Positions 1 through 8,611 of a stretch of DNA of 64,000 nt are shown piece by piece (the stretch's first letter is position 1; the number at the start of each line of letters is the position of its first letter). The DNA comes from DAOSCP01 sp035379625 (lineage in GTDB: Bacteria; Bacteroidota; Ignavibacteria; Ignavibacteriales; DAOSCP01). The notes under the pieces were generated by a model, which ran no database searches, was not told the DNA's origin, and saw only the letters and a program-made list of their open reading frames with translations. The stretch covers positions 25,057-89,056 of the forward strand of contig DAOSVM010000008.1 of NCBI GenBank assembly GCA_035379625.1, written 5' to 3'. The position numbers and the translations under genes were made by a program.

Positions 1-717
1 GTAAATAGGATTAGGTGATATTGCCCCCATACCACCAGTATTCAACCCTGTATCACCTTCCCCAACTTTTTTATAATCTTTAGCCGATACCATAGGTTTA
101 ATAACTTTACCATCGGTAAAAGCAAGAATTGATATTTCAATTCCTTTAAGAAACTTTTCTATGACAACCCTTTTCCCAGATTCACCAAAGACTAATTTTA
201 CCATCATATCGTGCAAAGCATTTTTAGCTTCTTCATAATCCTTTGCTATTATAACACCTTTACCGGCAGCCAACCCATCAGCCTTTATAACTACAGGATA
301 GTCGCTACTTTCTTTAATATATAAAACCGCTTTCTCATAATCCTCGAAAACCTTAAAAGGTGCGGTCGGAATATTATATTTCTTCATCAATTCTTTTGCA
401 AATACTTTGCTAGCTTCCAATTTTGCAGCTTCTTTATTAGGACCAAAAACTTTTATCCCCTTCACACTTAAAAAATCAGTTATTCCATTTGCTAAAGGAA
501 CTTCAGGACCAACAACAACCATATCTATTGCTTTATCTTCTACAAAATTATAAATTTTAGAAAAATCCAATACAGAAATATTTTCAGTTTCACCTAATTC
601 TAATTTTGTTCCAGCATTACCAGGAATACAATATAATTTTTCAACTTTTTTAGATTTTCTTATAGCTTTTACAAGAGCGTGCTCTCTACCGCCTTCACCT
701 ATTACTAATATTTTCAT
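1..717 (-). CDS. purD: Phosphoribosylamine-glycine ligase, 3' end cut by window
   Basis: The ATP-grasp ligase PurD joins glycine to phosphoribosylamine in the second step of purine synthesis. Reading left from the ATG at 717, the protein begins MKILVIGEGGREHALV, the usual PurD N-terminal nucleotide-fold signature. It continues with VVGPEVPLANG, a KADGLAAGKGV phosphate-binding stretch and GMGAISPNP near the window edge. All 239 visible codons are open, and the C-terminal part lies outside the window. purE and purK lie about 35 kb away in a separate cluster, so the purine genes are scattered here. The identification rests on several family-specific motifs and is secure. Confidence 0.96.
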   Translation of the reverse strand, partial: MKILVIGEGGREHALVKAIRKSKKVEKLYCIPGNAGTKLELGETENISVLDFSKIYNFVEDKAIDMVVVGPEVPLANGITDFLSVKGIKVFGPNKEAAKLEASKVFAKELMKKYNIPTAPFKVFEDYEKAVLYIKESSDYPVVIKADGLAAGKGVIIAKDYEEAKNALHDMMVKLVFGESGKRVVIEKFLKGIEISILAFTDGKVIKPMVSAKDYKKVGEGDTGLNTGGMGAISPNPIY

Positions 718-830
718 AGAAAACCTTTTTTTATTATCTTTTAAATATACAAATTTTTTAGGAAGTTATCAAAAAGCAGGTTTTTTAAAATATTTTTTGT
801 ATTTTTGTATTTCATTATTAGAGGCGTAAG

Positions 831-1331
831 ATGAATAATAAACCACTTTACATTTACATCATATTACCTTTTTTAATAGGATTTTTTTTCATGCAATTCC
901 TATTTAATCAGAATTTAAATTATCAATGGAAAACATCTTCTCAATTCGAACAAATTTCTTACTCATCAAAATACTACATTCTTGTTGTTTATAATGGTAA
1001 AGATAAAAACTATCAAACACTTTTCAACAATGTTTTTAATAATTATAAACTGAAACAACTTTTGGAAACAAAATATCAACTTGTAAAGGTTGATGTATTT
1101 AAAACTCCATCAATTACAATCAATTATCAACAAATTCCAACACCTTACTTGCTTTTTACATCAAATAATCAAATGGTACCAATCAAAATCATAGTATTAA
1201 ACAAACAAAAACAATTTTTAACAGAAATACCAACAAACTTACCAACAAGTTTTATATATAAAATACTCGATTTTATTCCACAAGAACAATCTTATCAAAA
1301 TCTTACAAATTATTTAATGAGAAATATATAA
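831..1331 (+). CDS. Hypothetical membrane-anchored protein
   Basis: This 166-residue protein has one hydrophobic N-terminal segment (about residues 6-25, YIYIILPFLIGFFFMQFLF) and an Asn/Gln-rich remainder that is probably periplasmic. The part from YYILVVYNGKD to about residue 115 alternates strand-like and helix-like stretches, with a proline before a predicted strand (IPTPYLLF). That loosely recalls a thioredoxin-like fold, but there is no CxxC, so this is only an impression. A GAGG ribosome site sits six bases before the ATG, and TATTTTTG at 800-807 resembles a Bacteroidota -7 box. It is divergent from purD and convergent with the gene beyond repeat element 1. No function is assigned. Confidence 0.7.
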   Translation: MNNKPLYIYIILPFLIGFFFMQFLFNQNLNYQWKTSSQFEQISYSSKYYILVVYNGKDKNYQTLFNNVFNNYKLKQLLETKYQLVKVDVFKTPSITINYQQIPTPYLLFTSNNQMVPIKIIVLNKQKQFLTEIPTNLPTSFIYKILDFIPQEQSYQNLTNYLMRNI

Positions 1332-1338
1332 ATTATAC

Positions 1339-1988
1339 ATTAGCTCAGACGGTGTAAGCATAAAGCCCGTGCGCCCCAAGGCGCACGGGCGGGCTTACGC
1401 CCAAAATGATTATACCAACAATCTAACAATAAATTTTTTATCAATATCTTTTATATTTATACATTTAGCTAAATAACTAAATGTTGTTCGAATATTTTTC
1501 TATGAATAATTTGCTTACTTAAAAAGTGAGTAAAAATATTATCATTATTATTATATATTAGAATTACGATATTATTGTTTATACGATATATTATTGTTGT
1601 ATACATTATATTGTATTTATGATATAATACAAAATAAAAATAAAATATCAAAAAAGGCTGAAAACTAATAAAAATTTGCAGTAAGTAATTAATCACATTA
1701 AAGGTAATTTTTAATTATTTGGGAAGCAACTTATCAGCCAGCTGGCTAGCACTGCTTTTTAAGATGATAGGAAATTTGAATTCGCTAATTTATAGTAATA
1801 ATGTTGGTAATTTTACAATCGTAAAATGTTATTTTTATTGAGTTGATAACATATTAGGTTTAACTTTCTAAGCATCTGAAAGTATGCGAATGCTAAGATT
1901 AATCATTTTTGCGGGCCGTTCCGGCCCGCTGCCCTTTGCAGCTTGGCTCAAGCTGCAAAGGGCTTAAGCTTACACCGTCTGAGCTAAT
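1339..1988 (+). repeat. Inverted-repeat-bounded non-coding element, copy 1
   Basis: The ends are a perfect inverted repeat: TTAGCTCAGACGGTGTAAGC at the left (1340-1359) and its reverse complement at 1968-1987, extended one base pair on each side. Just inside the left end is a perfect 11-bp GC hairpin (GCCCGTGCGCC, loop CCAA, 1365-1390). Inside the right end are GCGGGCCG/CGGCCCGC and a 13-bp hairpin at 1932-1962. The core is very AT-rich and has TACGAT-type motifs at 1565, 1582, 1602 and 1618. This copy also has a private stretch containing the palindrome AGCCAGCTGGCT (1736-1747). There is no credible reading frame. It starts eight bases after one gene's stop and ends five bases before the T-tract of the facing gene's terminator. 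Confidence 0.9.
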
Positions 1989-1993
1989 ATAGT

Positions 1994-2027
1994 AAAAAAA
2001 GCAAGATGGCTTGCGCTTACTTGCTTT
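1994..2027 (-). terminator. Rho-independent terminator after the HAD hydrolase gene
   Basis: On the minus strand the sequence reads AAAGCAAG, a 14-base loop, CTTGC and a run of T. It lies about 17 bases after the stop of the HAD gene that ends at 2045. The same GCAAG/CTTGC design recurs at 36511, 51079 and 56234, so it is a common terminator type in this genome. Confidence 0.85.
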
Positions 2028-2044
2028 AAATTTTATTTACACTT

Positions 2045-3421
2045 TTAAACCTTTAAAAAAGTATTATAATTTAAAATAACTTCTGGAATACCACCTTTAA
2101 TCTTATACGTAGCAGCTTCAAAATTATGATTTTCAGTTGCATGAAATGGCAAAGCAACGCTCAAACCTATCCCTGCAGCCCTTATAGCTGTTATACCACT
2201 CTCACTATCTTCAAAACCTATTACATTCGAAAAATTACTTTTACTAATATTTAAATTACCTAACGCAATACTATAAAGATCTCTATGTGGCTTTAACCTT
2301 ATTTCATTTGAATCTGATGCTGTTACAAAAGTATCGTAAATGTTGTGAATATTACGAAATTTTTCAATTAACTTGCTTTTGACTTTTTCACTTAATTCCA
2401 TAGATTTTATTATTTTTCTTATAACATTAAATAGCTCATTTAAAACAATTTCTGCTTCATATCGAATTGATGAAGTAACTATACCAACTTTAGCAGGATT
2501 ATTATTAAAATATTTTATCATTTTTTTTAAGTTGCTCTCTAAAACAGCTTTATCATAATTTAATTTGTAATTAGGATTTTTCAATTCAAACTGTTTGATC
2601 AAATAATCAACTAAATAATTAGCATCTGCTTCATCAAGAAAACCTTTAACAAGACTTAAATAAACTTCAATGCCGGGCATCGGTTCTATTAAATGTTTAT
2701 CTGCTGATGATAAAAATTGTTTTTCTAATTCTTCTGTTTCACCTTTACTAATTTTATATAATATTTCATGATATCTCTGGTAATAAATATCGACTGCAAC
2801 TCTAACATAATCTTGAAATAAATTCAGCTCAAACTTATTTGAATACTCTAGCGCAAGCTCATCAACTGATTTCTCGAATAATTCACTATTAATATTTTCT
2901 ATTAAATTTTGAAATTTATTATCTTCAAGTAAGTTGCTAATATTAAAAGCACTTAGATTTATTTTAATATCATTTTTCCGACTGTTATCTTTGCCAATAA
3001 GCAAAGTCCAAATGGCAGCTTTAATAAATTCTTTTTTTATTAAAGTTTTATCTATATAATTGTTATACCTTGTTATAAGATATTCCACATGTTTTGTTGT
3101 ACTATTACCAATAATATGAGGATAATCTAATAATTTATCTAAACCACTCCATTCTTCCTTCTTAAATTTACCACTAATTCTTCTAACCATATATTCCAAA
3201 GAATGCAAGCATAGTTCTTCAGTTGTAGTAGTTGTACCATCCATATCCATTACAACAGCTTCAATAAATTCTAAAGGTCCATAGTTATTTTCTGGTAGCG
3301 GATATAATTCAAATTGTGGATGCACAAAATCTGGATTCCAAACAATTGCAAATTCATTCCCCAATGCTTGCATAACTTCCTGTGCTTCATGCAATTTTAA
3401 GATTTTTTTTGTAATTTTCAT
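2045..3421 (-). CDS. HAD-superfamily hydrolase with long cap region
   Basis: All four haloacid dehalogenase motifs are visible. Motif I is DMDGTTTT (nucleophile Asp59, general acid Asp61). Motif II is the TSS of VGIVTSSIRYEAE. The motif III lysine is in RLKPHRDLY, and motif IV is IGFEDSESGITAIRAAG. The arrangement is that of the beta-phosphoglucomutase-like subgroup, but at 458 residues it is about twice the usual length. The extra sequence lies between motifs I and II, where the cap sits, so it is an enlarged, mostly helical cap. The substrate is unknown. It starts immediately after the menA stop codon with no spacer and is the last gene of the rsmI-menA operon, followed by a clear terminator. 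Confidence 0.85.
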   Translation of the reverse strand: MKITKKILKLHEAQEVMQALGNEFAIVWNPDFVHPQFELYPLPENNYGPLEFIEAVVMDMDGTTTTTEELCLHSLEYMVRRISGKFKKEEWSGLDKLLDYPHIIGNSTTKHVEYLITRYNNYIDKTLIKKEFIKAAIWTLLIGKDNSRKNDIKINLSAFNISNLLEDNKFQNLIENINSELFEKSVDELALEYSNKFELNLFQDYVRVAVDIYYQRYHEILYKISKGETEELEKQFLSSADKHLIEPMPGIEVYLSLVKGFLDEADANYLVDYLIKQFELKNPNYKLNYDKAVLESNLKKMIKYFNNNPAKVGIVTSSIRYEAEIVLNELFNVIRKIIKSMELSEKVKSKLIEKFRNIHNIYDTFVTASDSNEIRLKPHRDLYSIALGNLNISKSNFSNVIGFEDSESGITAIRAAGIGLSVALPFHATENHNFEAATYKIKGGIPEVILNYNTFLKV

Positions 3422-4336
3422 CTAACCCCCGATAATTATATTTATTGACATTATAAACGAATAAAATAACAAATATTTTGAAGTTTCCCCCAACAAAATA
3501 TTTAAATCAACCCCTTTATGTTTTTTCATAAAGACAAAATTTCTAATTGCTAAAAAAAGTAATGCTATATCAAAAGGAAATAAATAATAAGCTAATGGAG
3601 CTAACTTTGTATATCGGAATATTAATAATATAGCTATTGCAAATATGTTATTAAATAAATACAAATATAACCCAGATTTTTCACCCAAAATTACAATTAA
3701 AGTTCGTTTATTATTTTTTTTGTCTTCATAATAATCTCGGTAGTTATTAACAACTAAAATATTATCTATCAACATCCCTAAAGCTATAGAAATTACAAAT
3801 AAAGTCATATTTAATTCGCCAGTATGCACAAAAAATGAACCTAATGTTGCAATAACTCCAAAAAAAACAATTGCTGAAATATCCCCTAAACCATTATAAG
3901 CAAGTGGGAATGGCCCAGCTGTATAAATGTATGCAAAAATTATTGATAATATTCCTACCACCAATAAATATAGCCCTTTGTGATATTTTATTTCGAGTGA
4001 ATAAACTAAAATTAACCCTAACACAAAAGCTAAAGTAAAGACAAAATATATTGCAAATTGCATTTGTTTTGGCGTTACTAATCCAGCAGAAACAACTCTA
4101 ATAGGCCCTTTTCTTTCTTTTGTATCTGAACCTTTATAAAAATCATATAAATCATTGACAAAATTTGTCCCAATTTGTATTAATAATGCGGATAACAATG
4201 TTACAAAACCAATTAGGTAATTAAATTTTGTTGGAAATTGTTTCATTACAAAAATATTTCCAACAATAACAGGCGAGATTATAGCAGGTAATGTTTTTGG
4301 CCGTGCTGCTAAAATCCACTTTTCTAAGTTATTCAT
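3422..4336 (-). CDS. menA: 1,4-dihydroxy-2-naphthoate prenyltransferase (UbiA family)
   Basis: This integral membrane prenyltransferase attaches the isoprenoid tail to dihydroxynaphthoate in menaquinone synthesis. The first Asp-rich motif is NFVNDLYDFYKGSDT and the second is NNYRDYYEDKKNNKRTL; both match MenA better than UbiA or heme O synthase. The opening WILAARPKTLPAIISPVIVG is also the MenA signature. At 304 residues with about eight hydrophobic segments, the length is normal. Its start overlaps the end of rsmI by eight bases, and its stop abuts the HAD gene, so the four minus-strand genes are probably one transcript. No other men genes are in view. Confidence 0.92.
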   Translation of the reverse strand: MNNLEKWILAARPKTLPAIISPVIVGNIFVMKQFPTKFNYLIGFVTLLSALLIQIGTNFVNDLYDFYKGSDTKERKGPIRVVSAGLVTPKQMQFAIYFVFTLAFVLGLILVYSLEIKYHKGLYLLVVGILSIIFAYIYTAGPFPLAYNGLGDISAIVFFGVIATLGSFFVHTGELNMTLFVISIALGMLIDNILVVNNYRDYYEDKKNNKRTLIVILGEKSGLYLYLFNNIFAIAILLIFRYTKLAPLAYYLFPFDIALLFLAIRNFVFMKKHKGVDLNILLGETSKYLLFYSFIMSINIIIGG

Positions 4337-5012
4337 TTGTAACCCAATCTTTAGGTGATATAACTATAACAAATTCTCCTTTTAATGTATAATTTTTGAT
4401 ATTTGAAAAAATAGTTTTTACTTTACCACGAATAACTTCTTCAAATTTTTTTGTTAACTCTCTGCAAATTGCAATTTCTCTATCTGGCATAATGTTATTT
4501 AATTCTTCAAGTAACTTTTCAATACGATATACAGATTCATAAAAAACCACTGTTCTTTCGGATTGGGAATAAAATTCTAAAAGTTTCTTTCGCCCTTTTT
4601 TTTGCGGAAGGAAGCCATCAAAAATAAAAGAATCAGTAGGAAACCCTGAAACTACTATTGCTGATAAAACAGCTGAAGCACCAGGAACCGGAATTACATG
4701 AATATCTTTACTAATGCATAAGTTTATTAACCTTGAACCTGGATCCGATATACCAGGTGTCCCTGCATCAGATATCAAAGCAACACTGTTTACTGAATTA
4801 ATCTTTTCTAATAAATTATCAAGTTTTATTTTCTCACTATAAGCATTTAAAGAATATAACTCTTTATTTATTTGGTACTCGTCCAATAAATGTTTAGAAA
4901 CACGCTTATCTTCGCATATTATAAAATCAACTTCTTTTAGTGTTTCAATAGCTCTTAAAGAAATATCCTTTAAATTTCCAATAGGTGTTGATACTATGTA
5001 TAATTTAGACAT
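4329..5012 (-). CDS. rsmI: 16S rRNA (cytidine-1402-2'-O)-methyltransferase
   Basis: RsmI uses S-adenosylmethionine to methylate the ribose of C1402 in the ribosomal decoding centre. The protein opens LYIVSTPIGNLKDISLRAIETL, followed by EDKRVSKHLL, the SDAGTPGISDPGSRL loop and the PGASAVLSAIVVSGF stretch. All are diagnostic of the tetrapyrrole-methylase-like fold of this enzyme. It has 227 residues, slightly shorter than E. coli RsmI, because the extra C-terminal domain is missing; this is common outside the gammaproteobacteria. Both ends overlap neighbours by eight bases, which indicates translational coupling. Confidence 0.95.
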   Translation of the reverse strand: MSKLYIVSTPIGNLKDISLRAIETLKEVDFIICEDKRVSKHLLDEYQINKELYSLNAYSEKIKLDNLLEKINSVNSVALISDAGTPGISDPGSRLINLCISKDIHVIPVPGASAVLSAIVVSGFPTDSFIFDGFLPQKKGRKKLLEFYSQSERTVVFYESVYRIEKLLEELNNIMPDREIAICRELTKKFEEVIRGKVKTIFSNIKNYTLKGEFVIVISPKDWVTNE

Positions 5013-6918
5013 CTGCTTCCATTAATTTTTTTAAATCTGAAGGAACTGGAAATTCCTTAAATTCCGTAGATAACTTTTTATAATATATTTTTGCTTTCTC
5101 AATTTTATTAAATTGTAATTCATACATAATTCTTCTAACTAACATTTCACCACAAATATTATAAATCAACTTCGAATATCTATTTGCAACTTTTGGAAAT
5201 CTTATAGTATAATCTGGCAAGTTGGCAGGCACATATTGATTTCCTTTAATCACAATAAAAGAAAATAAATCAGGTACTAATTGATAACCTTGAGGAATTG
5301 TTATTATTCCATTTTTTATTTCATTGGCGAGAAACTCAGGCCCAATATAACATTTTTGGAATTTATCACTAGTAATTAATTCTACTTGCATTTTGCGATA
5401 ATAATATTCAAGAAATTCACCATCATAATCTTGCCCTGTTTCAAATTTTAACAATTCTGGAACAAATTCTTTTGAATCTTTTTCAACAATTTTATATGCT
5501 ATAGGATTCATTTTCCGCAATTGGCTAAAATACCAAGTTCTTCTCAATAATTCTTTATCAATAATTGCTATATTTTTGTGATATTTTTCGATAAACTGCA
5601 AATAATATGATGGTGATACTAAAATATCCCATTGATAAGTTAGAATAATGGAATTTTTATCAACATGTTTTAAATATTCACGTGAATAGTCTTCTATAAC
5701 GCTGTAGTTACTTCTATCAACATATTCATAATTTTGATAAATTTGAACAAGTAAAAATAATAACAAAACGACGCTAAAATAATATGATATTCTATGAACA
5801 TTTACAACTTGCTGATGAATATGGACAATCCCCAATGCAATAAAAATTGCTAATACAATATAAGATAAAAGAAAATAGTTATCTAAGTCAGTAATAGAAT
5901 AGTTGCAAGAGTAAAATATATTGAATAAAAACGTAGTTGTTAAAGCAATAAATAAAAGTCTTAATTTTTTATAACTATAGTAAAATCCAACAGCTGCAAC
6001 AATTATAAATAACACAAAAAATTCATTTCCAATGTTATATACATATTTATTAAGAAAATTATCGATGAAAACATCCAAGCCCTTAAACAGCCAAACTCTA
6101 TACTGCCATCCAGTGATATGATTTTTTAAAGCTTCAAATGTTATTGGATTTCCCCAATTAAATAATGGTTGATTTTGAGCATTAAAATATATTAATAAGT
6201 ACCAAAAAACACTTATTAAAAAAGTTGTTAATGCTATATAAAAAAAATCTTTGAATGATTTTTTATTTAATCCATATTTTTTAAAAAATAAATATAGTAA
6301 TGCTGGTAATAGTTGGAAAATTGTTAAGTGATTTGAAAAACCTAAACCTAATACTATTCCAAAAATCAACCATTTTAATAGATTAAATTCAGTTAAATAT
6401 GCATAGAAAAAGGTATACATTGTTAGATTAACTAAAAGTAAATGTAAAGAATATACTTCAGTTGATGTACTTTGTAGCCAATAAGTTCTTGAAAATGCTA
6501 AAATTAATGATGAAAATAGAATTGAAATGGTGATTTGTGAATCGTTAAAAACAATTTTTTCAATGTTTTGTGATAATTTTTTCTTCTCTTTTTTATTTTG
6601 AATTTTTATTTCATTTTGGAAAAGAGAGATATTTTCAAAAAGAAGTTTTAACAAAAATATAAATACAAATATTGATAAAAACACATAAATAGTTGCCAAG
6701 TAATTAAGTTTAATAATGTTGCTTACATTTATAGGCAGCTTGGTGATTAAATATCCCAAAAGTGTAAACAGTGGATATCCACTTGGATGAGCTATTCCAT
6801 AAGTGGATTGAACTGAAAGTAATTCTCCACAATCTATTTCTGTTATATATCTAGAAAATGTAATAGTATAAAAAATTAATATAATAGGTAAACTTACAAA
6901 AATCAACTTCTTTTTCAT
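5005..6918 (-). CDS. DUF2723 membrane protein (GT-C-like)
   Basis: The 637-residue protein has roughly ten to twelve membrane segments followed by a soluble C-terminal region. The start holds the DUF2723 signature ITEIDCGELLSVQSTYGIAHPSGYPL. The acidic Asp-Cys-Gly-Glu loop after the first membrane helix corresponds to the catalytic-loop position of GT-C glycosyltransferases. The family is widespread in Bacteroidota and related to eukaryotic TMEM260 O-mannosyltransferases, so transfer of a lipid-linked sugar is a fair inference but is not shown here. It is the promoter-proximal gene of the operon with rsmI, menA and the HAD hydrolase. The 120-base divergent spacer to the next gene is extremely AT-rich. 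Confidence 0.85.
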   Translation of the reverse strand: MKKKLIFVSLPIILIFYTITFSRYITEIDCGELLSVQSTYGIAHPSGYPLFTLLGYLITKLPINVSNIIKLNYLATIYVFLSIFVFIFLLKLLFENISLFQNEIKIQNKKEKKKLSQNIEKIVFNDSQITISILFSSLILAFSRTYWLQSTSTEVYSLHLLLVNLTMYTFFYAYLTEFNLLKWLIFGIVLGLGFSNHLTIFQLLPALLYLFFKKYGLNKKSFKDFFYIALTTFLISVFWYLLIYFNAQNQPLFNWGNPITFEALKNHITGWQYRVWLFKGLDVFIDNFLNKYVYNIGNEFFVLFIIVAAVGFYYSYKKLRLLFIALTTTFLFNIFYSCNYSITDLDNYFLLSYIVLAIFIALGIVHIHQQVVNVHRISYYFSVVLLLFLLVQIYQNYEYVDRSNYSVIEDYSREYLKHVDKNSIILTYQWDILVSPSYYLQFIEKYHKNIAIIDKELLRRTWYFSQLRKMNPIAYKIVEKDSKEFVPELLKFETGQDYDGEFLEYYYRKMQVELITSDKFQKCYIGPEFLANEIKNGIITIPQGYQLVPDLFSFIVIKGNQYVPANLPDYTIRFPKVANRYSKLIYNICGEMLVRRIMYELQFNKIEKAKIYYKKLSTEFKEFPVPSDLKKLMEADV

Positions 6919-7039
6919 ATTTCAAATATTTTAATTTGTGAAGTAAAATTTAAAATAAAAAATAATTTGAAAAAAATTTTAATTTTATTATTTTATTTAT
7001 TAAGTAAAAGTAATATATAATTAAAATTAAATTGATGTT

Positions 7040-8524
7040 ATGCTAAACAAATCATTTAACGAAAGAGATATCTATAATATTTTTTCAGCAAATAATATTA
7101 ATAAGGAAATTATCTCTTTCGATGAGCAAAAAATTCAAATTATTTCATTTGGAACATTGAATAAATTTGAAGGGCCTGATTTTAAAGATGCACATGTTAT
7201 TATCGATGGTATTAAATATAATGGCGATATCGAAATTGACCATGATATTTCTGATTGGCGAAAGCATGGACATTTTTTAAATCCTAAATACAATAAAGTC
7301 GTTTTACATATTTGTTACAACAATAGTCAGAAAATAAAATATGTAATTAGTCAAAGTAAAAGAAAAATTCCTACAATTACATTTGAACAATTATTCCAAG
7401 AAAAATTTTACAATAATATAAGTAATAATATAAGTGATTTACTTGTAAAACAGCAACCATATATATATTGCAGTAATTTAAATCATATAATTGATCAAAA
7501 GCAAAAATATTCAATTCTTGTCAAAAAAGGAGCAGATAGATATAATAATAAAGTAAAAAAATACTTTAATAGGTTAAAAGAACTCTCTTTTTTATACCAT
7601 GAATTTATTAATGAACCTGTCATAAAATATAATTTTGAGAGAGATTTTTACACAAAAAATTTTGCAGCACAAGATTTTGCTAATACAGAAATTTGGGAAC
7701 AGCTTCTATACGAAAGTATTATGGAAGCTTTGGGATATTCACAAAACAAATTAATGATGAAAAACCTGGCACTAAATCTTCCATTATCTTTTATTAAAAA
7801 ACATTTCGATTTACAAAACAGAACAATATTTCTGCAACAAGCAGAAGCTATGCTTCATTTTATTGCAGGTTTTCATAGGAATGTCAATCATAAGGATGAT
7901 TACTTCTTTCAAATTATCAACATTCATAAACAAATTAGACTAAATTTTGATTTTAAAACCTACAGGCGCGATAATTGGAACTTTGGGAAAGTTAGGCCAC
8001 AAAATTCTCCATTTATTAGAATAGCAGGTGCAGCAAGAATTTTAGAAAAATTATTTTTTGATAATTTATTCGCAAATATTATCAAAAAATTTAATGAAAT
8101 TCGTAGCGATAATACATTAGCGCACTCATTAAAATCACTTTTTATAATTAAAGCTGAAGGATATTGGAAAAACCATTCCGATTTTGGCATACCTTCATCT
8201 GAAGAAATTGACTATTTTGTTGGTGCGATGAGAAGCGATGATATTTTAATTAATGTAATTTTCCCAATTTTTAGCTTATATTTTGAAATTTTTAATCTTC
8301 CCAACTTAGCGAAAAGATCTTTCAATTTGTATGTAAATTATATGACTAAAAGTGATAATTCCGTTATTAACAATATGGCAAAAGCACTAAAATTTACCGA
8401 TACTTCTTCGGCAATTATTCAACAAGGTTTTTTAGAGCTTTATAAAAATTATTGCACTAATATTCTTTGTTACGATTGCGAAATTGGGAAAATAGTATTT
8501 GATATTACAGATATTGAACTTTAA
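7040..8524 (+). CDS. DUF2851 family protein
   Basis: This 494-residue soluble protein contains the DUF2851 N-terminal pattern: GTLNKFEGPDFKDAHV, then NGDIEIDHDISDWRKHGH and NPKYNKVVLHICY. In most relatives the middle motif reads GDVEIH; here His is replaced by Asp (EIDH). The C-terminal region has four cysteines within about 30 residues of the end (CTNILCYDCEIG), which may bind metal or support a fold. The family is restricted mainly to Bacteroidota/Chlorobi and its role is unknown. The conserved acidic and histidine residues suggest an enzyme, which is inference. No terminator is evident before the next gene. Confidence 0.85.
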   Translation: MLNKSFNERDIYNIFSANNINKEIISFDEQKIQIISFGTLNKFEGPDFKDAHVIIDGIKYNGDIEIDHDISDWRKHGHFLNPKYNKVVLHICYNNSQKIKYVISQSKRKIPTITFEQLFQEKFYNNISNNISDLLVKQQPYIYCSNLNHIIDQKQKYSILVKKGADRYNNKVKKYFNRLKELSFLYHEFINEPVIKYNFERDFYTKNFAAQDFANTEIWEQLLYESIMEALGYSQNKLMMKNLALNLPLSFIKKHFDLQNRTIFLQQAEAMLHFIAGFHRNVNHKDDYFFQIINIHKQIRLNFDFKTYRRDNWNFGKVRPQNSPFIRIAGAARILEKLFFDNLFANIIKKFNEIRSDNTLAHSLKSLFIIKAEGYWKNHSDFGIPSSEEIDYFVGAMRSDDILINVIFPIFSLYFEIFNLPNLAKRSFNLYVNYMTKSDNSVINNMAKALKFTDTSSAIIQQGFLELYKNYCTNILCYDCEIGKIVFDITDIEL

Positions 8525-8611
8525 TCCCTATCTTTTATTATCCTTTTTGCTTTAAATCTTTTTTTTTTCGATATTTATATTTGTTAAATTTAAAAATTAG
8601 AGAGATGTAAA

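Noticed and set aside
1340..1352. tRNA-like D-arm sequence (TAGCTCAGACGG) at element ends
   Set aside because: It resembles the TAGCTCAG..GG of tRNA D-arms, but no acceptor, anticodon or TPsiC arm follows at tRNA distances in any copy, and the same sequence appears inverted at the far end.
1469..1696. 75-codon minus-strand reading frame inside element copy 1
   Set aside because: It is low-complexity Ile/Asn/Tyr-rich translation of the AT-rich core, is not conserved in the other copies, and has no ribosome site.
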